Source of the DNA: DATBDM01 sp036269915
GTDB taxonomy: Bacteria; Actinomycetota; Thermoleophilia; Solirubrobacterales; Solirubrobacteraceae
Length of the DNA stretch: 14,296 nucleotides
NCBI GenBank assembly: GCA_036269915.1
Contig: DATBDM010000086.1
Coordinates: forward strand, 1-14,296
Reading direction: 5' to 3'
Of this stretch, positions 1 through 5,699 are shown piece after piece. The position numbers and the translations under genes were made by a program. The notes beneath the pieces were generated by a model. That model had not been told where the DNA came from. It made no database searches and worked only from the letters and a program-made list of their open reading frames with translations. Positions within the stretch are counted from its first letter, which is position 1; every line of letters starts with the position of its first letter.

Positions 1-366
1 GCGGCGACGTCCTCGCCGCTGCTGGAGACGACGCTCGAGGGCGCGCGCGGGATCCTGCTGTCGATGACCGGCGGCAAGGACCTGTCCCTGTGGGAGGTCA
101 ACGAGGCGGCCAAGGCCGTCCAGGAGGCCGCGCACCCCGACGCGAACATCATCTTCGGCGCGATGATCGACGAGAAGCTCGAGGACGAGGTCTGGATCAC
201 GGTCGTCGCCACGGGCTACGGCGAGAAGCCGTCGCTGCGCCCGACCGAGGAGCGCCTGCGCGACGAGTTCCGCGTCTCCCGCGGCGACACGCGGCGCGAG
301 CGCGAGCCGGCGCGGGTGGGCCGCGGCGTCGACGTCGACGTGCCCGAGTTCATTCCCCGATACTGA
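1..366 (+). CDS. ftsZ: Cell division protein FtsZ, 3' end (5'-truncated by window)
   Basis: The reading frame is open from base 1 and ends at TGA 364-366, so only about the last 121 residues are present. FtsZ is the tubulin-like GTPase that forms the cytokinetic Z ring. The visible part is the C-terminal subdomain: SSPLLETTLEGARGILL near the start, then the characteristic run through LWEVNEAA, NIIFGAMID and WITVVATGYG. A charged linker of roughly 40 residues follows, ending in DVPEFIPRY. That tail matches the conserved C-terminal peptide (D-[IV]-P-x-[FL]) through which FtsZ is known to contact membrane anchors and regulators. The linker is short. The GTPase domain lies outside the window. The next gene starts 8 nt downstream, so the two are probably co-transcribed. 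Confidence 0.95.
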   Translation, partial: AATSSPLLETTLEGARGILLSMTGGKDLSLWEVNEAAKAVQEAAHPDANIIFGAMIDEKLEDEVWITVVATGYGEKPSLRPTEERLRDEFRVSRGDTRREREPARVGRGVDVDVPEFIPRY

Positions 367-369
367 GGA
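364..369 (+). promoter_or_regulatory. Ribosome binding site of the GGT-family gene, overlapping the ftsZ stop
   Basis: TGAGGA contains the ftsZ stop codon and a GAGG Shine-Dalgarno core at 365-368, five bases before the GTG at 374. It decides the start and implies translational coupling to ftsZ. Confidence 0.6.
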
Positions 370-373
370 CCAG

Positions 374-1849
374 GTGGCCGACCGCGGGATCGTGGCGGCC
401 GGTCACCCGCTGACCGCCGAGGCCGGCGCGCGCGCCCTGCGCGCCGGCGGCAACGCGGTCGACGCGGCGCTTGCCGCGATGCTCACCTCGTTCGTCGCGG
501 AACCACTGCTGACCGGGCTCGGCTCGGGCGGCTACATGATGGTCGCCGAGCCGGGTCACGACCCGTTGCTGCTCGACTTCTTCGTCGAGGCGCCGGGCCG
601 GGGCTTCGACCCCGGCGGGCGCGCGGAGCTGATCGCGGTCGAGGTCTCCTTCGGCGACGCCGTCCAGCTCTTCAACGTCGGCGCCGCTTCGGTCGGGGTC
701 CCCGGCACGCCGGCCGGGCTGTGGGAGGCCGCGCAGCGCTGGGGGAGGCTGGACCTCGCCGAGCTCGCGGCGCCCGCCGCCCGGCTCGCGCGCGACGGCG
801 TCGAGATCACGCCCGAGCAGGCCTACGTCTTCCACATCCTCTCGCCGATCACCGAGTCCTCCGAGGAGGCACGCGAGCGCTTCCACCCGGGCGGCCGGGT
901 CCTCGGCGCCGGCGACCGCTGGTCGGACCCCGAGCTCGCCGTCACGATCGAGCAGCTTGCCGCCGAGGGCCCGAAGTCGTTCTACGCGGGCGAGATCGCC
1001 GGGGCGCTCGTCGCCTGGGTCGCCGCGCGCGGCGGCGCGCTCACCCGCGAGGACCTCGCCGCCTACGCGCCGGTCGACCGGGCGCCCGTGCGGGTGCGCT
1101 TCCGCGACCGCGAGGTGGCGACGAACCCGCCGCCGAGCGCCGGGGGGATCCTGCTCGCGCACATGCTCGCCCGGCTCGACCGCCAGCCCGCGCCGCCGGA
1201 CGCGGCGGCGCTGATCGAGGCGATGCGGCGCGCGCACGCCGAGCGCACGCCTGAGTTCCTCGCCGGGCTCGCCGAGCCCGGCTTCGCCGAGCGCTTCGCG
1301 AGCCGGCTCGGCTCGACGACCCACATCGCCGCGCTCGACGCCGACGGCTGGGCGTGCTCCGTGACGTGCTCCAACGGCGAGGGCTCCGGCCTCGTCGTGC
1401 CCGGCACCGGGGTGCACCTCAACAACGTCATGGGCGAGGAGGACCTCTCGCCGCTGGGCTACTTCACCCACCCGCCGGGCCGGCGGCTGCCGTCGATGAT
1501 GGCGCCGACCGTGGTGAGCGCGGGCGGCGTCCCCCAGCTCGTGCTCGGCTCGGCCGGCTCCAACCGCATCCGCTCCGCGCTGCTGCAGGTGATCGTCAAC
1601 GCGATCGACCTCGGGATGGACGCGGGCGAGGCGGTGCAGGCGCCGCGCCTGCACGACGAGGAGGGCACGATCTACGCCGAGCCGGGCATCGACCTGAGCG
1701 CGCTCGAGGCCGCCGGCGAGGTCGTCGCGCGCTTCCGCGCGCGCAACCTCTTCTTCGGCGGCTGCCAGGCCGTCGAGCTCGATCCGGCGACCGGGGCGAT
1801 GTCAGGCGGCGGCGATCCGCGCCGGGGCGGCGCGGTGGCGGTGGTCTGA
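374..1849 (+). CDS. Gamma-glutamyltransferase family protein (Ntn-hydrolase), cytoplasmic form
   Basis: This 491-residue protein belongs to the gamma-glutamyltransferase (GGT) family, whose members self-cleave and transfer or hydrolyse gamma-glutamyl groups. The predicted nucleophile is T315 in the STTH motif (residues 314-317); cleavage before it would give a 314-residue large and a 177-residue small subunit. Other family landmarks are GLGSGG (48-53), PPSAGG (253-258), LNNVMGEEDL (349-358), PSMMAPT (373-379) and GSAGSNRI (392-399). It is shorter than E. coli GGT and has no signal peptide, so a cytoplasmic location is likely. Positions that bind the gamma-glutamyl moiety in E. coli GGT (S462-S463, G483-G484) appear here as S-M and G-S, so glutathione may not be the substrate. 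The GTG start at 374 is supported by GAGG at 365-368, inside the ftsZ stop region. The stop is 4 nt from that of the convergent lrp-like gene. Confidence 0.88.
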   Translation: MADRGIVAAGHPLTAEAGARALRAGGNAVDAALAAMLTSFVAEPLLTGLGSGGYMMVAEPGHDPLLLDFFVEAPGRGFDPGGRAELIAVEVSFGDAVQLFNVGAASVGVPGTPAGLWEAAQRWGRLDLAELAAPAARLARDGVEITPEQAYVFHILSPITESSEEARERFHPGGRVLGAGDRWSDPELAVTIEQLAAEGPKSFYAGEIAGALVAWVAARGGALTREDLAAYAPVDRAPVRVRFRDREVATNPPPSAGGILLAHMLARLDRQPAPPDAAALIEAMRRAHAERTPEFLAGLAEPGFAERFASRLGSTTHIAALDADGWACSVTCSNGEGSGLVVPGTGVHLNNVMGEEDLSPLGYFTHPPGRRLPSMMAPTVVSAGGVPQLVLGSAGSNRIRSALLQVIVNAIDLGMDAGEAVQAPRLHDEEGTIYAEPGIDLSALEAAGEVVARFRARNLFFGGCQAVELDPATGAMSGGGDPRRGGAVAVV

Positions 1850-1853
1850 GTCC

Positions 1854-2312
1854 TCACGACGGCGTGAGGCCGCGCCGGGGGACCGGCGAGGACTGCATGA
1901 TCGCGCTCGTCGTCTGCCCGTAGGCGGCGAAGGCGTCGATCAGCTCCTCGAGGTGAACGACGTCCCGGACGTAGGCGATCATCACGTAGCAGTCGTCGCC
2001 GGTGACGCGGTGGCACTCGATGACCTCGGGCGATTCGCGCGCGAGGTCCGCGACGGCGGCGAGCTGGCGCGGCGCCGGCCGGATGCGGATGATCGCGCCG
2101 AGCGTGTAGCCGAGCGCGCGCGGGTCGATCTCGACGCGGTAGCCGGTGATCACCCCGGCCTGCTCGAGCCGCCGCAGCCGCTCGGCGACCGCCGGGGCGG
2201 AGAGCCCGACCCGCCGGCCCAGCTCGGCCAGCGAGCGGCGCGCGTCCGCCTGCAGCTCGGCCAGGAGGCGCACGTTGGTCTCGTCGAGGATCGACGTTCG
2301 ATCCGTAAGCAT
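1854..2312 (-). CDS. Lrp/AsnC family transcriptional regulator
   Basis: This 152-residue protein has the Lrp/AsnC architecture. An N-terminal winged helix-turn-helix (about residues 8-60: LDETNVRLLAEL, SLAELGRRVGLSAPAVAERLRRLE, GVITGYRV) is followed by a RAM/AsnC effector-binding domain (about 65-142: GYTLGAIIRI, ECHRVTGDDCYVMIAYV, LEELIDAF, TTSAIM). Family members bind DNA as dimers or octamers and usually sense amino acids. The ATG at 2312 starts just before the HTH, and a TATTCT hexamer ends 7 nt upstream of it, which suggests a leaderless transcript. The frame stays open further upstream but has no Lrp similarity. The gene is divergent from an EamA/RhtA-like exporter, the usual setting in which Lrp-type proteins control amino-acid efflux; that link is inference. 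The stop faces that of the GGT-family gene. Confidence 0.93.
   Translation of the reverse strand: MLTDRTSILDETNVRLLAELQADARRSLAELGRRVGLSAPAVAERLRRLEQAGVITGYRVEIDPRALGYTLGAIIRIRPAPRQLAAVADLARESPEVIECHRVTGDDCYVMIAYVRDVVHLEELIDAFAAYGQTTSAIMQSSPVPRRGLTPS
2288..2304. repeat. Perfect palindrome at the 5' end of the lrp-like gene
   Basis: GGATCGA-CGT-TCGATCC is a perfect 7-bp inverted repeat around a 3-nt centre. It lies within codons 3-9 of the lrp-like gene, just inside its start. An autoregulatory operator is possible, but GATC/TCGA-rich palindromes also arise by chance in such DNA. Confidence 0.4.
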
Positions 2313-2319
2313 GTGACCG

Positions 2320-2325
2320 AGAATA
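2320..2325 (-). promoter_or_regulatory. Putative -10 element of the lrp-like gene (leaderless)
   Basis: Read on the minus strand the hexamer is TATTCT, followed by 7 nt and then the ATG at 2312. A sigma-70-type -10 at this distance puts the transcript start at or next to the A of the start codon. No good -35 and no Shine-Dalgarno sequence are visible. Confidence 0.5.
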
Positions 2326-2338
2326 CCGTCGATCGCCT

Positions 2339-2349
2339 CTGTAGAACAG
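2339..2349. promoter_or_regulatory. Candidate operator between the lrp-like and exporter genes
   Basis: CTGT-AGA-ACAG is a small perfect dyad in the middle of the 63-nt divergent intergenic region. Lrp-family sites are short dyads with CAG/CTG-type ends, so this is a plausible Lrp site. The assignment is inference from position and symmetry only. Confidence 0.35.
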
Positions 2350-2375
2350 CGCATGCGGTGGCGATCATGCCCTAG

Positions 2376-3215
2376 ATGGTCGCCGTCGCGCGGCGCACGC
2401 CGCCGCAGCTGTACTTCGTCGTCTCCGCCGTCTTCCACTACCTCGGGCCGGCGTTCGCCGTGCTGCTGTTCGCGCGCGTCGACGTGCTCGGCGTCGCGTG
2501 GCTGCGGATCGCCGCCGCGGCCGCGGTGTTCGCGCTGTGGCGGCGCCCGTGGCGGGCGTGGGCGGCGCAGGACGCGGAGGGCCGGCGGCTGCTCGCCGGC
2601 TGGGGCGCGGTGCTCGCCGTCATGAACGCGTGCTTCTACCTCGCGATCGACCGGCTCCCGCTCGGCACCGTCGCCGCGATCGAGTTCCTCCCGGTCGTCG
2701 GGCTCGCCGCGCTCGGCGCGCGCCGCCCGCGCAACGCGGCCGCGCTGGCGATCGCGGTCGGCGGCGTCGCTCTGCTCAGCCACGTCGAGCTCCGCGCCGC
2801 GCCGCTCGGCCTCGCGCTGGCGTTCGCCAACGCGCTGCTGTTCGCCGCCTACATCGTCCTCGCCGACCGCGTGGCCAAGCGCGACGGGCTCTCCGGGATC
2901 GACGGGCTCGCCGCGGCGATGCTGATCGCGCTCGTCGTCGTGACGCCGCTCGGCGGCTGGGAGGCGATCCCGGCGCTCGGCGACCCGGTCGCGCTGCTCG
3001 CGGGCATCGGCGTGGGCCTCGCGTCCTCGGTGATCCCCTACGTGACCGACCAGCTCGCGCTCGCCCGGCTCGAGCGCGCCACCTACGCGTTGCTCGTCTC
3101 GCTGCTGCCGGCCACGGCCGCCGTGATCGGCATCGTCGTGCTCGGCCAGGTCCCGTCGGCGGCCGAGGCGACGGGCATCGCGCTCGTCGCGGCAGGGGTC
3201 GCGCTGCACGGGTAG
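2376..3215 (+). CDS. EamA/DMT-superfamily transporter, RhtA-like amino-acid exporter
   Basis: This 279-residue, very hydrophobic protein shows about ten transmembrane segments in two EamA repeats. It opens with YFVVSAVFHYLGPAFAVLLF and WLRIAAAAAVFALWRRPW, a pattern seen in RhtA-type threonine/homoserine exporters. The second repeat starts around residue 145 (LGLALAFANALLFAAYIVLADRV) and includes IPYVTDQLALARL. RhtA proteins export threonine, homoserine and related compounds across the inner membrane; the substrate here is not determined by sequence. The ATG at 2376 is the only good start. The region before it has no clear Shine-Dalgarno sequence. The divergent Lrp/AsnC gene is the likely regulator. 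Confidence 0.88.
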   Translation: MVAVARRTPPQLYFVVSAVFHYLGPAFAVLLFARVDVLGVAWLRIAAAAAVFALWRRPWRAWAAQDAEGRRLLAGWGAVLAVMNACFYLAIDRLPLGTVAAIEFLPVVGLAALGARRPRNAAALAIAVGGVALLSHVELRAAPLGLALAFANALLFAAYIVLADRVAKRDGLSGIDGLAAAMLIALVVVTPLGGWEAIPALGDPVALLAGIGVGLASSVIPYVTDQLALARLERATYALLVSLLPATAAVIGIVVLGQVPSAAEATGIALVAAGVALHG

Positions 3216-3218
3216 GGT
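3213..3218 (+). promoter_or_regulatory. Putative -10 element (TAGGGT) for the DUF4432 gene
   Basis: TAGGGT overlaps the exporter stop codon and lies 8 nt before the ATG at 3227. It fits the TAnnnT pattern seen before other starts in this window and could drive a nearly leaderless transcript. The same bases could act as a weak ribosome site for read-through mRNA. Confidence 0.35.
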
Positions 3219-3226
3219 CGCGGCCG

Positions 3227-4195
3227 ATGCTGCCGCCCGCCGCCCTCGGCAACCTCGACCAGCTCGCCGTCGCCGTCCCCTCCGTGGTTGCGGACGGCCC
3301 CGCCGCGGGCTGCCGCGCCATCGATCTGCGCGTGTGGGACGGGATCGACCTGCGCCTGCTCCCCGATCGCGGCCTCGACGCCGGCGCGGCCTGGTACGGC
3401 GGGGTGCCGCTCGCCTGGATCTCGCCCGTCGGCGAGACCGCGCCGATCGCCAATCCGCGCGACCAGGACTGGTCGCGCGGCTTCGACGGCGGGCTCGTGA
3501 CCACGTGCGGGCTGCGCAACGTCGGCGCCCCGTCGGAGGGGATCGGCCAGCACGGCGAGTTCCACGAGCAGCGCGCGACGATCGAGGCGATCGAGCGCAC
3601 CGACGATGGCGTGCTGAGCGTGCGCGGCCGCATCACCGAGGCGGACTCGCTGCGCTACCACCTCGAGGTCGAGCGGGTCTGGCGCACGCGCGTGGGGGAG
3701 GGTCGCGTCGAGCTCGTCGACACGGTCCGCAACCGCGGGCGAGCGCTGGAGGCCGTGCCGACGCTCTACCACGTCAACCTCGGCGCGCCGCTGTGGGGCG
3801 AGGGCGCCGAGGTGGTGCTCGATGCGCGCGCGACCCATCCGCGCGATGCCGACGCCGAGCCCTACACCGATGCGTGGGCGGCGTGGCCGGGGATCCTCGA
3901 CGGGCCGGAGCGTGTCTTCGAGCACGAGGTCGACGCGGGCGCCGACGGCTGGGCGGAGGCACGCGTGCGCAACGAGCGGCTCGGGCTCGAGGTCGCGGTG
4001 CGCTGGGACGTCGCGACGATGCCGCGCCTGTGGCAGTGGGTCCATCCGGCGCCGGGCCTGGCGGTGCTCGCCCTCGAGCCCGCGAACTGCTCGGTGCTCG
4101 GGCGCGCCCACGACCGCGCCCAGGGCCGGCTGCCCGAGCTCGCCCCGGGCGAGACGCGGATCAGCCGGCTGGAGATCCGGGCCCGCCGGATCTGA
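3227..4195 (+). CDS. DUF4432 / aldose 1-epimerase family protein
   Basis: This 322-residue protein fits the DUF4432 branch of the galactose-mutarotase-like fold, whose members bind or epimerise sugars. Visible landmarks are LLPDRGLDAG (44-53), GFDGGLVTTCGLRNVGAP (85-102), QHGEFHEQ (108-115), TLYHVNLGAPLWGEGA (179-194), RLWQWVHP (267-274) and LEPANC (283-288). Histidines H109, H113 and H182 and glutamate E284 are candidates for the substrate pocket by analogy with aldose epimerases, where a His and a Glu catalyse proton transfer. No signal peptide is visible, so it is cytoplasmic. It starts 11 nt after the exporter gene and may be co-transcribed with it. Its last 35 bases overlap the convergent tusA-like gene. 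The specific sugar is unknown. Confidence 0.8.
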   Translation: MLPPAALGNLDQLAVAVPSVVADGPAAGCRAIDLRVWDGIDLRLLPDRGLDAGAAWYGGVPLAWISPVGETAPIANPRDQDWSRGFDGGLVTTCGLRNVGAPSEGIGQHGEFHEQRATIEAIERTDDGVLSVRGRITEADSLRYHLEVERVWRTRVGEGRVELVDTVRNRGRALEAVPTLYHVNLGAPLWGEGAEVVLDARATHPRDADAEPYTDAWAAWPGILDGPERVFEHEVDAGADGWAEARVRNERLGLEVAVRWDVATMPRLWQWVHPAPGLAVLALEPANCSVLGRAHDRAQGRLPELAPGETRISRLEIRARRI

Positions 4196-4403
4196 GCAGC
4201 GTGATCCGCCAGCCGGCGCCCTCGGGCACCGCGTCGAACTCCAGCGCGGCGTCGGCGGCGAGCGCCGCGAGGTCGATCGGCGCCTCGGGATCGGTAGCGA
4301 GCACCTCGAGCACGTCGCCCGGTCCGAGCGCGGGCAGTGCGGCGCGGGCGTGGATCAGCGGCAGTGGGCAGCGCAGCCCCCGGACGTCCAGCGTGCGGAC
4401 CAT
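4161..4403 (-). CDS. TusA/SirA-family sulfur carrier protein
   Basis: This 80-residue protein has the hallmark of the TusA (SirA/YeeD) family: LDVRGLRCPLPLIHAR near the N-terminus, with the sulfur-accepting cysteine C12 in a CPxP motif. A beta-alpha-beta-alpha core follows (GDVLEVLATDPEAPIDLAALA, then WRITLLR). TusA proteins carry persulfide sulfur in relay pathways for tRNA thiolation, cofactor synthesis or sulfur oxidation. The length matches the family. The ATG at 4403 is the only in-frame start next to the motif, and no Shine-Dalgarno sequence precedes it. It is back to back with a DsrE-like gene, a common partner in sulfur relay. Its 3' end overlaps the DUF4432 gene in antisense. Confidence 0.88.
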   Translation of the reverse strand: MVRTLDVRGLRCPLPLIHARAALPALGPGDVLEVLATDPEAPIDLAALAADAALEFDAVPEGAGWRITLLRSGGPGSPAG

Positions 4404-4408
4404 ACGAT
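4403..4408 (+). promoter_or_regulatory. Putative -10 element (TACGAT) for the dsrE-like gene
   Basis: TACGAT ends 7 nt before the ATG at 4416, the spacing expected for a leaderless start at that codon. It overlaps the first base of the tusA start codon on the other strand. Confidence 0.45.
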
Positions 4409-4415
4409 GGACAGC

Positions 4416-4808
4416 ATGATCGCCGCCATCCTCGAGTCGGGGCGACCCGAGCGGCTCTACACCGGGCTCTCCCTGCTCGTGTCGGCCGCGGCGGACGGGA
4501 CGCCGGCCCGCGGGCTCGTCACGTTCCGCGCCCTCGAGCCGTTGCTCGACACCGAGTTCCAGGCGTGGATCCTGCGCTCCAAGGCGCTGCCTGGCGCCCC
4601 CGGGGAGGAGCGCCAGGCGTTCGCGCGCACGCTGTCGGAGCTGCGCGACACCGCGCTCAGCCTGCCCGACTGCCGGCTGTGGGCGTGCTCGGCCGCGCTC
4701 TCCGCCGCCGGCGTGGAGCGCGCCGACGCCGAGGCGCGCCTGCACGGGGTGATGTCGACTCCGCGCTTCCTGCGCGAGGTCGCGGGCGCGCAGCTGGTGG
4801 TGGTGTGA
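4416..4808 (+). CDS. DsrE/DsrF-like family protein
   Basis: This small protein of about 130 residues (133 if the in-frame ATG at 4407 is used) resembles the DsrE/DsrF/peroxiredoxin-like sulfur-transfer family. The N-terminus (IAAILESG, TGLSLLVSAAADG) fits the first beta strand and helix. The segment LPDCRLWACSAAL (C86 and C91 from ATG 4416) matches the position of the conserved active-site cysteine, which in DsrE relatives sits in a YACSMSM-like motif. DsrE proteins exchange persulfide with TusA, and the tusA-like gene starts 12 nt away on the other strand. I prefer ATG 4416 because TACGAT lies 7 nt before it. The stop overlaps the start of a lipoprotein gene (GTGA). Assignment to DsrE proper rather than a related DUF is uncertain. 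Confidence 0.72.
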   Translation: MIAAILESGRPERLYTGLSLLVSAAADGTPARGLVTFRALEPLLDTEFQAWILRSKALPGAPGEERQAFARTLSELRDTALSLPDCRLWACSAALSAAGVERADAEARLHGVMSTPRFLREVAGAQLVVV

Positions 4809-5215
4809 GGCGGGGGTTGTTGTTGCTGCTGCTGCTGGCGCTCGCGCCGTTGCTCGCCGCGTGCGGTCAGGCGTCGCCCGACCTCTTCGAGGTCCTGCGC
4901 AGCGGGCAGGGGCGCAACGCGAAGGTCGACATGGTCGTCAACGACGGCGGATCGGTGACCTGCAACGGCCGCGAGCACCCGCTCAACGGCGAGCTGCTGC
5001 TGCGCGCGCGCGAGCTGGCCCGCGACCTGGTCAAGCCCGCCGAGCTCGCGCTGCGCCTGCCGCCCGGCCCGAACGGCGTCCTCGCCTACCGGGTCCGGGT
5101 CGAGCAGGGATCGGTGACCTTCTCGGACACCTCGCCGCACCAGCCGAAGGCGTTCCTGGCCGTCCAGCAGCTGACCAAGGACATCAGCGAGGACGTCTGT
5201 CGCCTGCCGCGCTAG
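4805..5215 (+). CDS. Small predicted lipoprotein, unknown function
   Basis: The GTG at 4805 overlaps the dsrE-like stop in GTGA, so translation is probably coupled. The product has 136 residues. The N-terminus (MRRG, then seven leucines, ending LLAAC) is a lipoprotein signal peptide with lipobox L17-A-A-C20, so the mature protein would be about 117 residues anchored outside the membrane. The mature part has two cysteines (in VTCNG and DVCRLP) that could form a disulfide, and a beta-rich centre (YRVRVEQGSVTFSD). I do not recognise a family. The leucine run is encoded by three TTG followed by four CTG codons, rare triplet variety for this GC-rich DNA. Confidence 0.8.
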   Translation: MRRGLLLLLLLALAPLLAACGQASPDLFEVLRSGQGRNAKVDMVVNDGGSVTCNGREHPLNGELLLRARELARDLVKPAELALRLPPGPNGVLAYRVRVEQGSVTFSDTSPHQPKAFLAVQQLTKDISEDVCRLPR

Positions 5216-5225
5216 TCGTATGGGA

Positions 5226-5231
5226 TACGCT
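5226..5231 (+). promoter_or_regulatory. Putative -10 element (TACGCT), leaderless, for the CNB-domain gene
   Basis: TACGCT is followed by 6 nt and the ATG at 5238. This spacing supports the internal ATG rather than the in-frame ATG at 5220, which would overlap the promoter. Confidence 0.45.
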
Positions 5232-5237
5232 CCCGAA

Positions 5238-5645
5238 ATGAGCGCGAAGTCCGACTCACTGCGTGCGGTGCCGATGTTCTCCGAGCTGCCGGAGAAGGAG
5301 CTGCGGAGCCTGACGGAGTCGATGCAGGAGCGCTCGTACTCCGAGGGCCAGGAGGTCCTCGTCGAGGGCGAGGGCGGCATCGGCTTCTTCGTGATCCTCG
5401 ACGGCAGCGCCCGCGTCTCGGTCGGCGCCGACGAGGTCCGCAGGCTCGGCCCCGGCGACTCCTTCGGCGAGATGGCGATCATCGACGGCCAGGCCCGCTC
5501 GGCCTCGATCACGGCCGGCGAGGGGCTGCGCTGCGCCGGCATGACGCGCTGGCACTTCAGGCCGTTCGTGCGCGATCACCCGGACTTCGCCTGGGCGATC
5601 ATGCAGGCGCTCGTCAAGCGCGTGCGCGACGCCGAGAGCCGCTAG
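5238..5645 (+). CDS. Stand-alone cyclic-nucleotide-binding-domain protein
   Basis: This 135-residue protein consists of one Crp-type cyclic-nucleotide-binding domain. It opens with DSLRAVPMFSELPEKELRSL, then shows GQEVLVEGE, FFVILDGSARV and the phosphate-binding cassette GDSFGEMAIIDGQARSAS (73-90). The cassette glutamate (E78) and arginine (R87), which contact ribose and cyclic phosphate in cAMP-binding relatives, are both present, so binding of a cyclic nucleotide is plausible. There is no helix-turn-helix, so it is not a Crp-type DNA-binding factor; it may act through a partner protein. A CPA1 antiporter gene starts 54 nt downstream on the same strand. The start at 5238 is chosen from the promoter-like TACGCT. 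An ATG at 5220 would add six residues. Confidence 0.88.
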   Translation: MSAKSDSLRAVPMFSELPEKELRSLTESMQERSYSEGQEVLVEGEGGIGFFVILDGSARVSVGADEVRRLGPGDSFGEMAIIDGQARSASITAGEGLRCAGMTRWHFRPFVRDHPDFAWAIMQALVKRVRDAESR

Positions 5646-5658
5646 CTGCCCGGCGCGA

Positions 5659-5676
5659 CCGCGGCGCCTTCCGCGG
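5659..5676 (+). other. GC-rich hairpin between the CNB-domain and antiporter genes
   Basis: CCGCGG (5659-5664) and CCGCGG (5671-5676) form a 6-bp stem around a 6-nt loop. No T-run follows, so this is at best a weak terminator or mRNA-stabilising hairpin. It lies in the 54-nt spacer and does not rule out co-transcription. Confidence 0.35.
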
Positions 5677-5690
5677 CCCCACCCGGGTAG

Positions 5691-5694
5691 GGAG
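5691..5694 (+). promoter_or_regulatory. Shine-Dalgarno of the antiporter gene
   Basis: GGAG lies 5 nt before the GTG at 5700 and supports that start. The surrounding TAGGGA (5688-5693) could also be read as a weak -10, so whether this gene has its own promoter is open. Confidence 0.45.
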
Positions 5695-5699
5695 ACCGC

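Noticed and set aside
350..1654. Long open frame on the minus strand opposite the GGT-family gene
   Set aside because: No recognisable family and biased Arg/Gly/Ala composition; the plus-strand enzyme explains the region.
2313..3209. Upstream extension of the lrp-like frame to 3209
   Set aside because: The added residues are Arg/Asp/Glu-rich antisense of the exporter. Lrp homology starts right after ATG 2312, which has a -10-like hexamer before it.
4814..4838. TTG/CTG triplet run as a microsatellite
   Set aside because: It encodes the leucine core of a lipoprotein signal peptide, which explains the repetition.
5238..5645. Crp/Fnr-type transcription factor
   Set aside because: The protein ends right after the cyclic-nucleotide domain; there is no helix-turn-helix.
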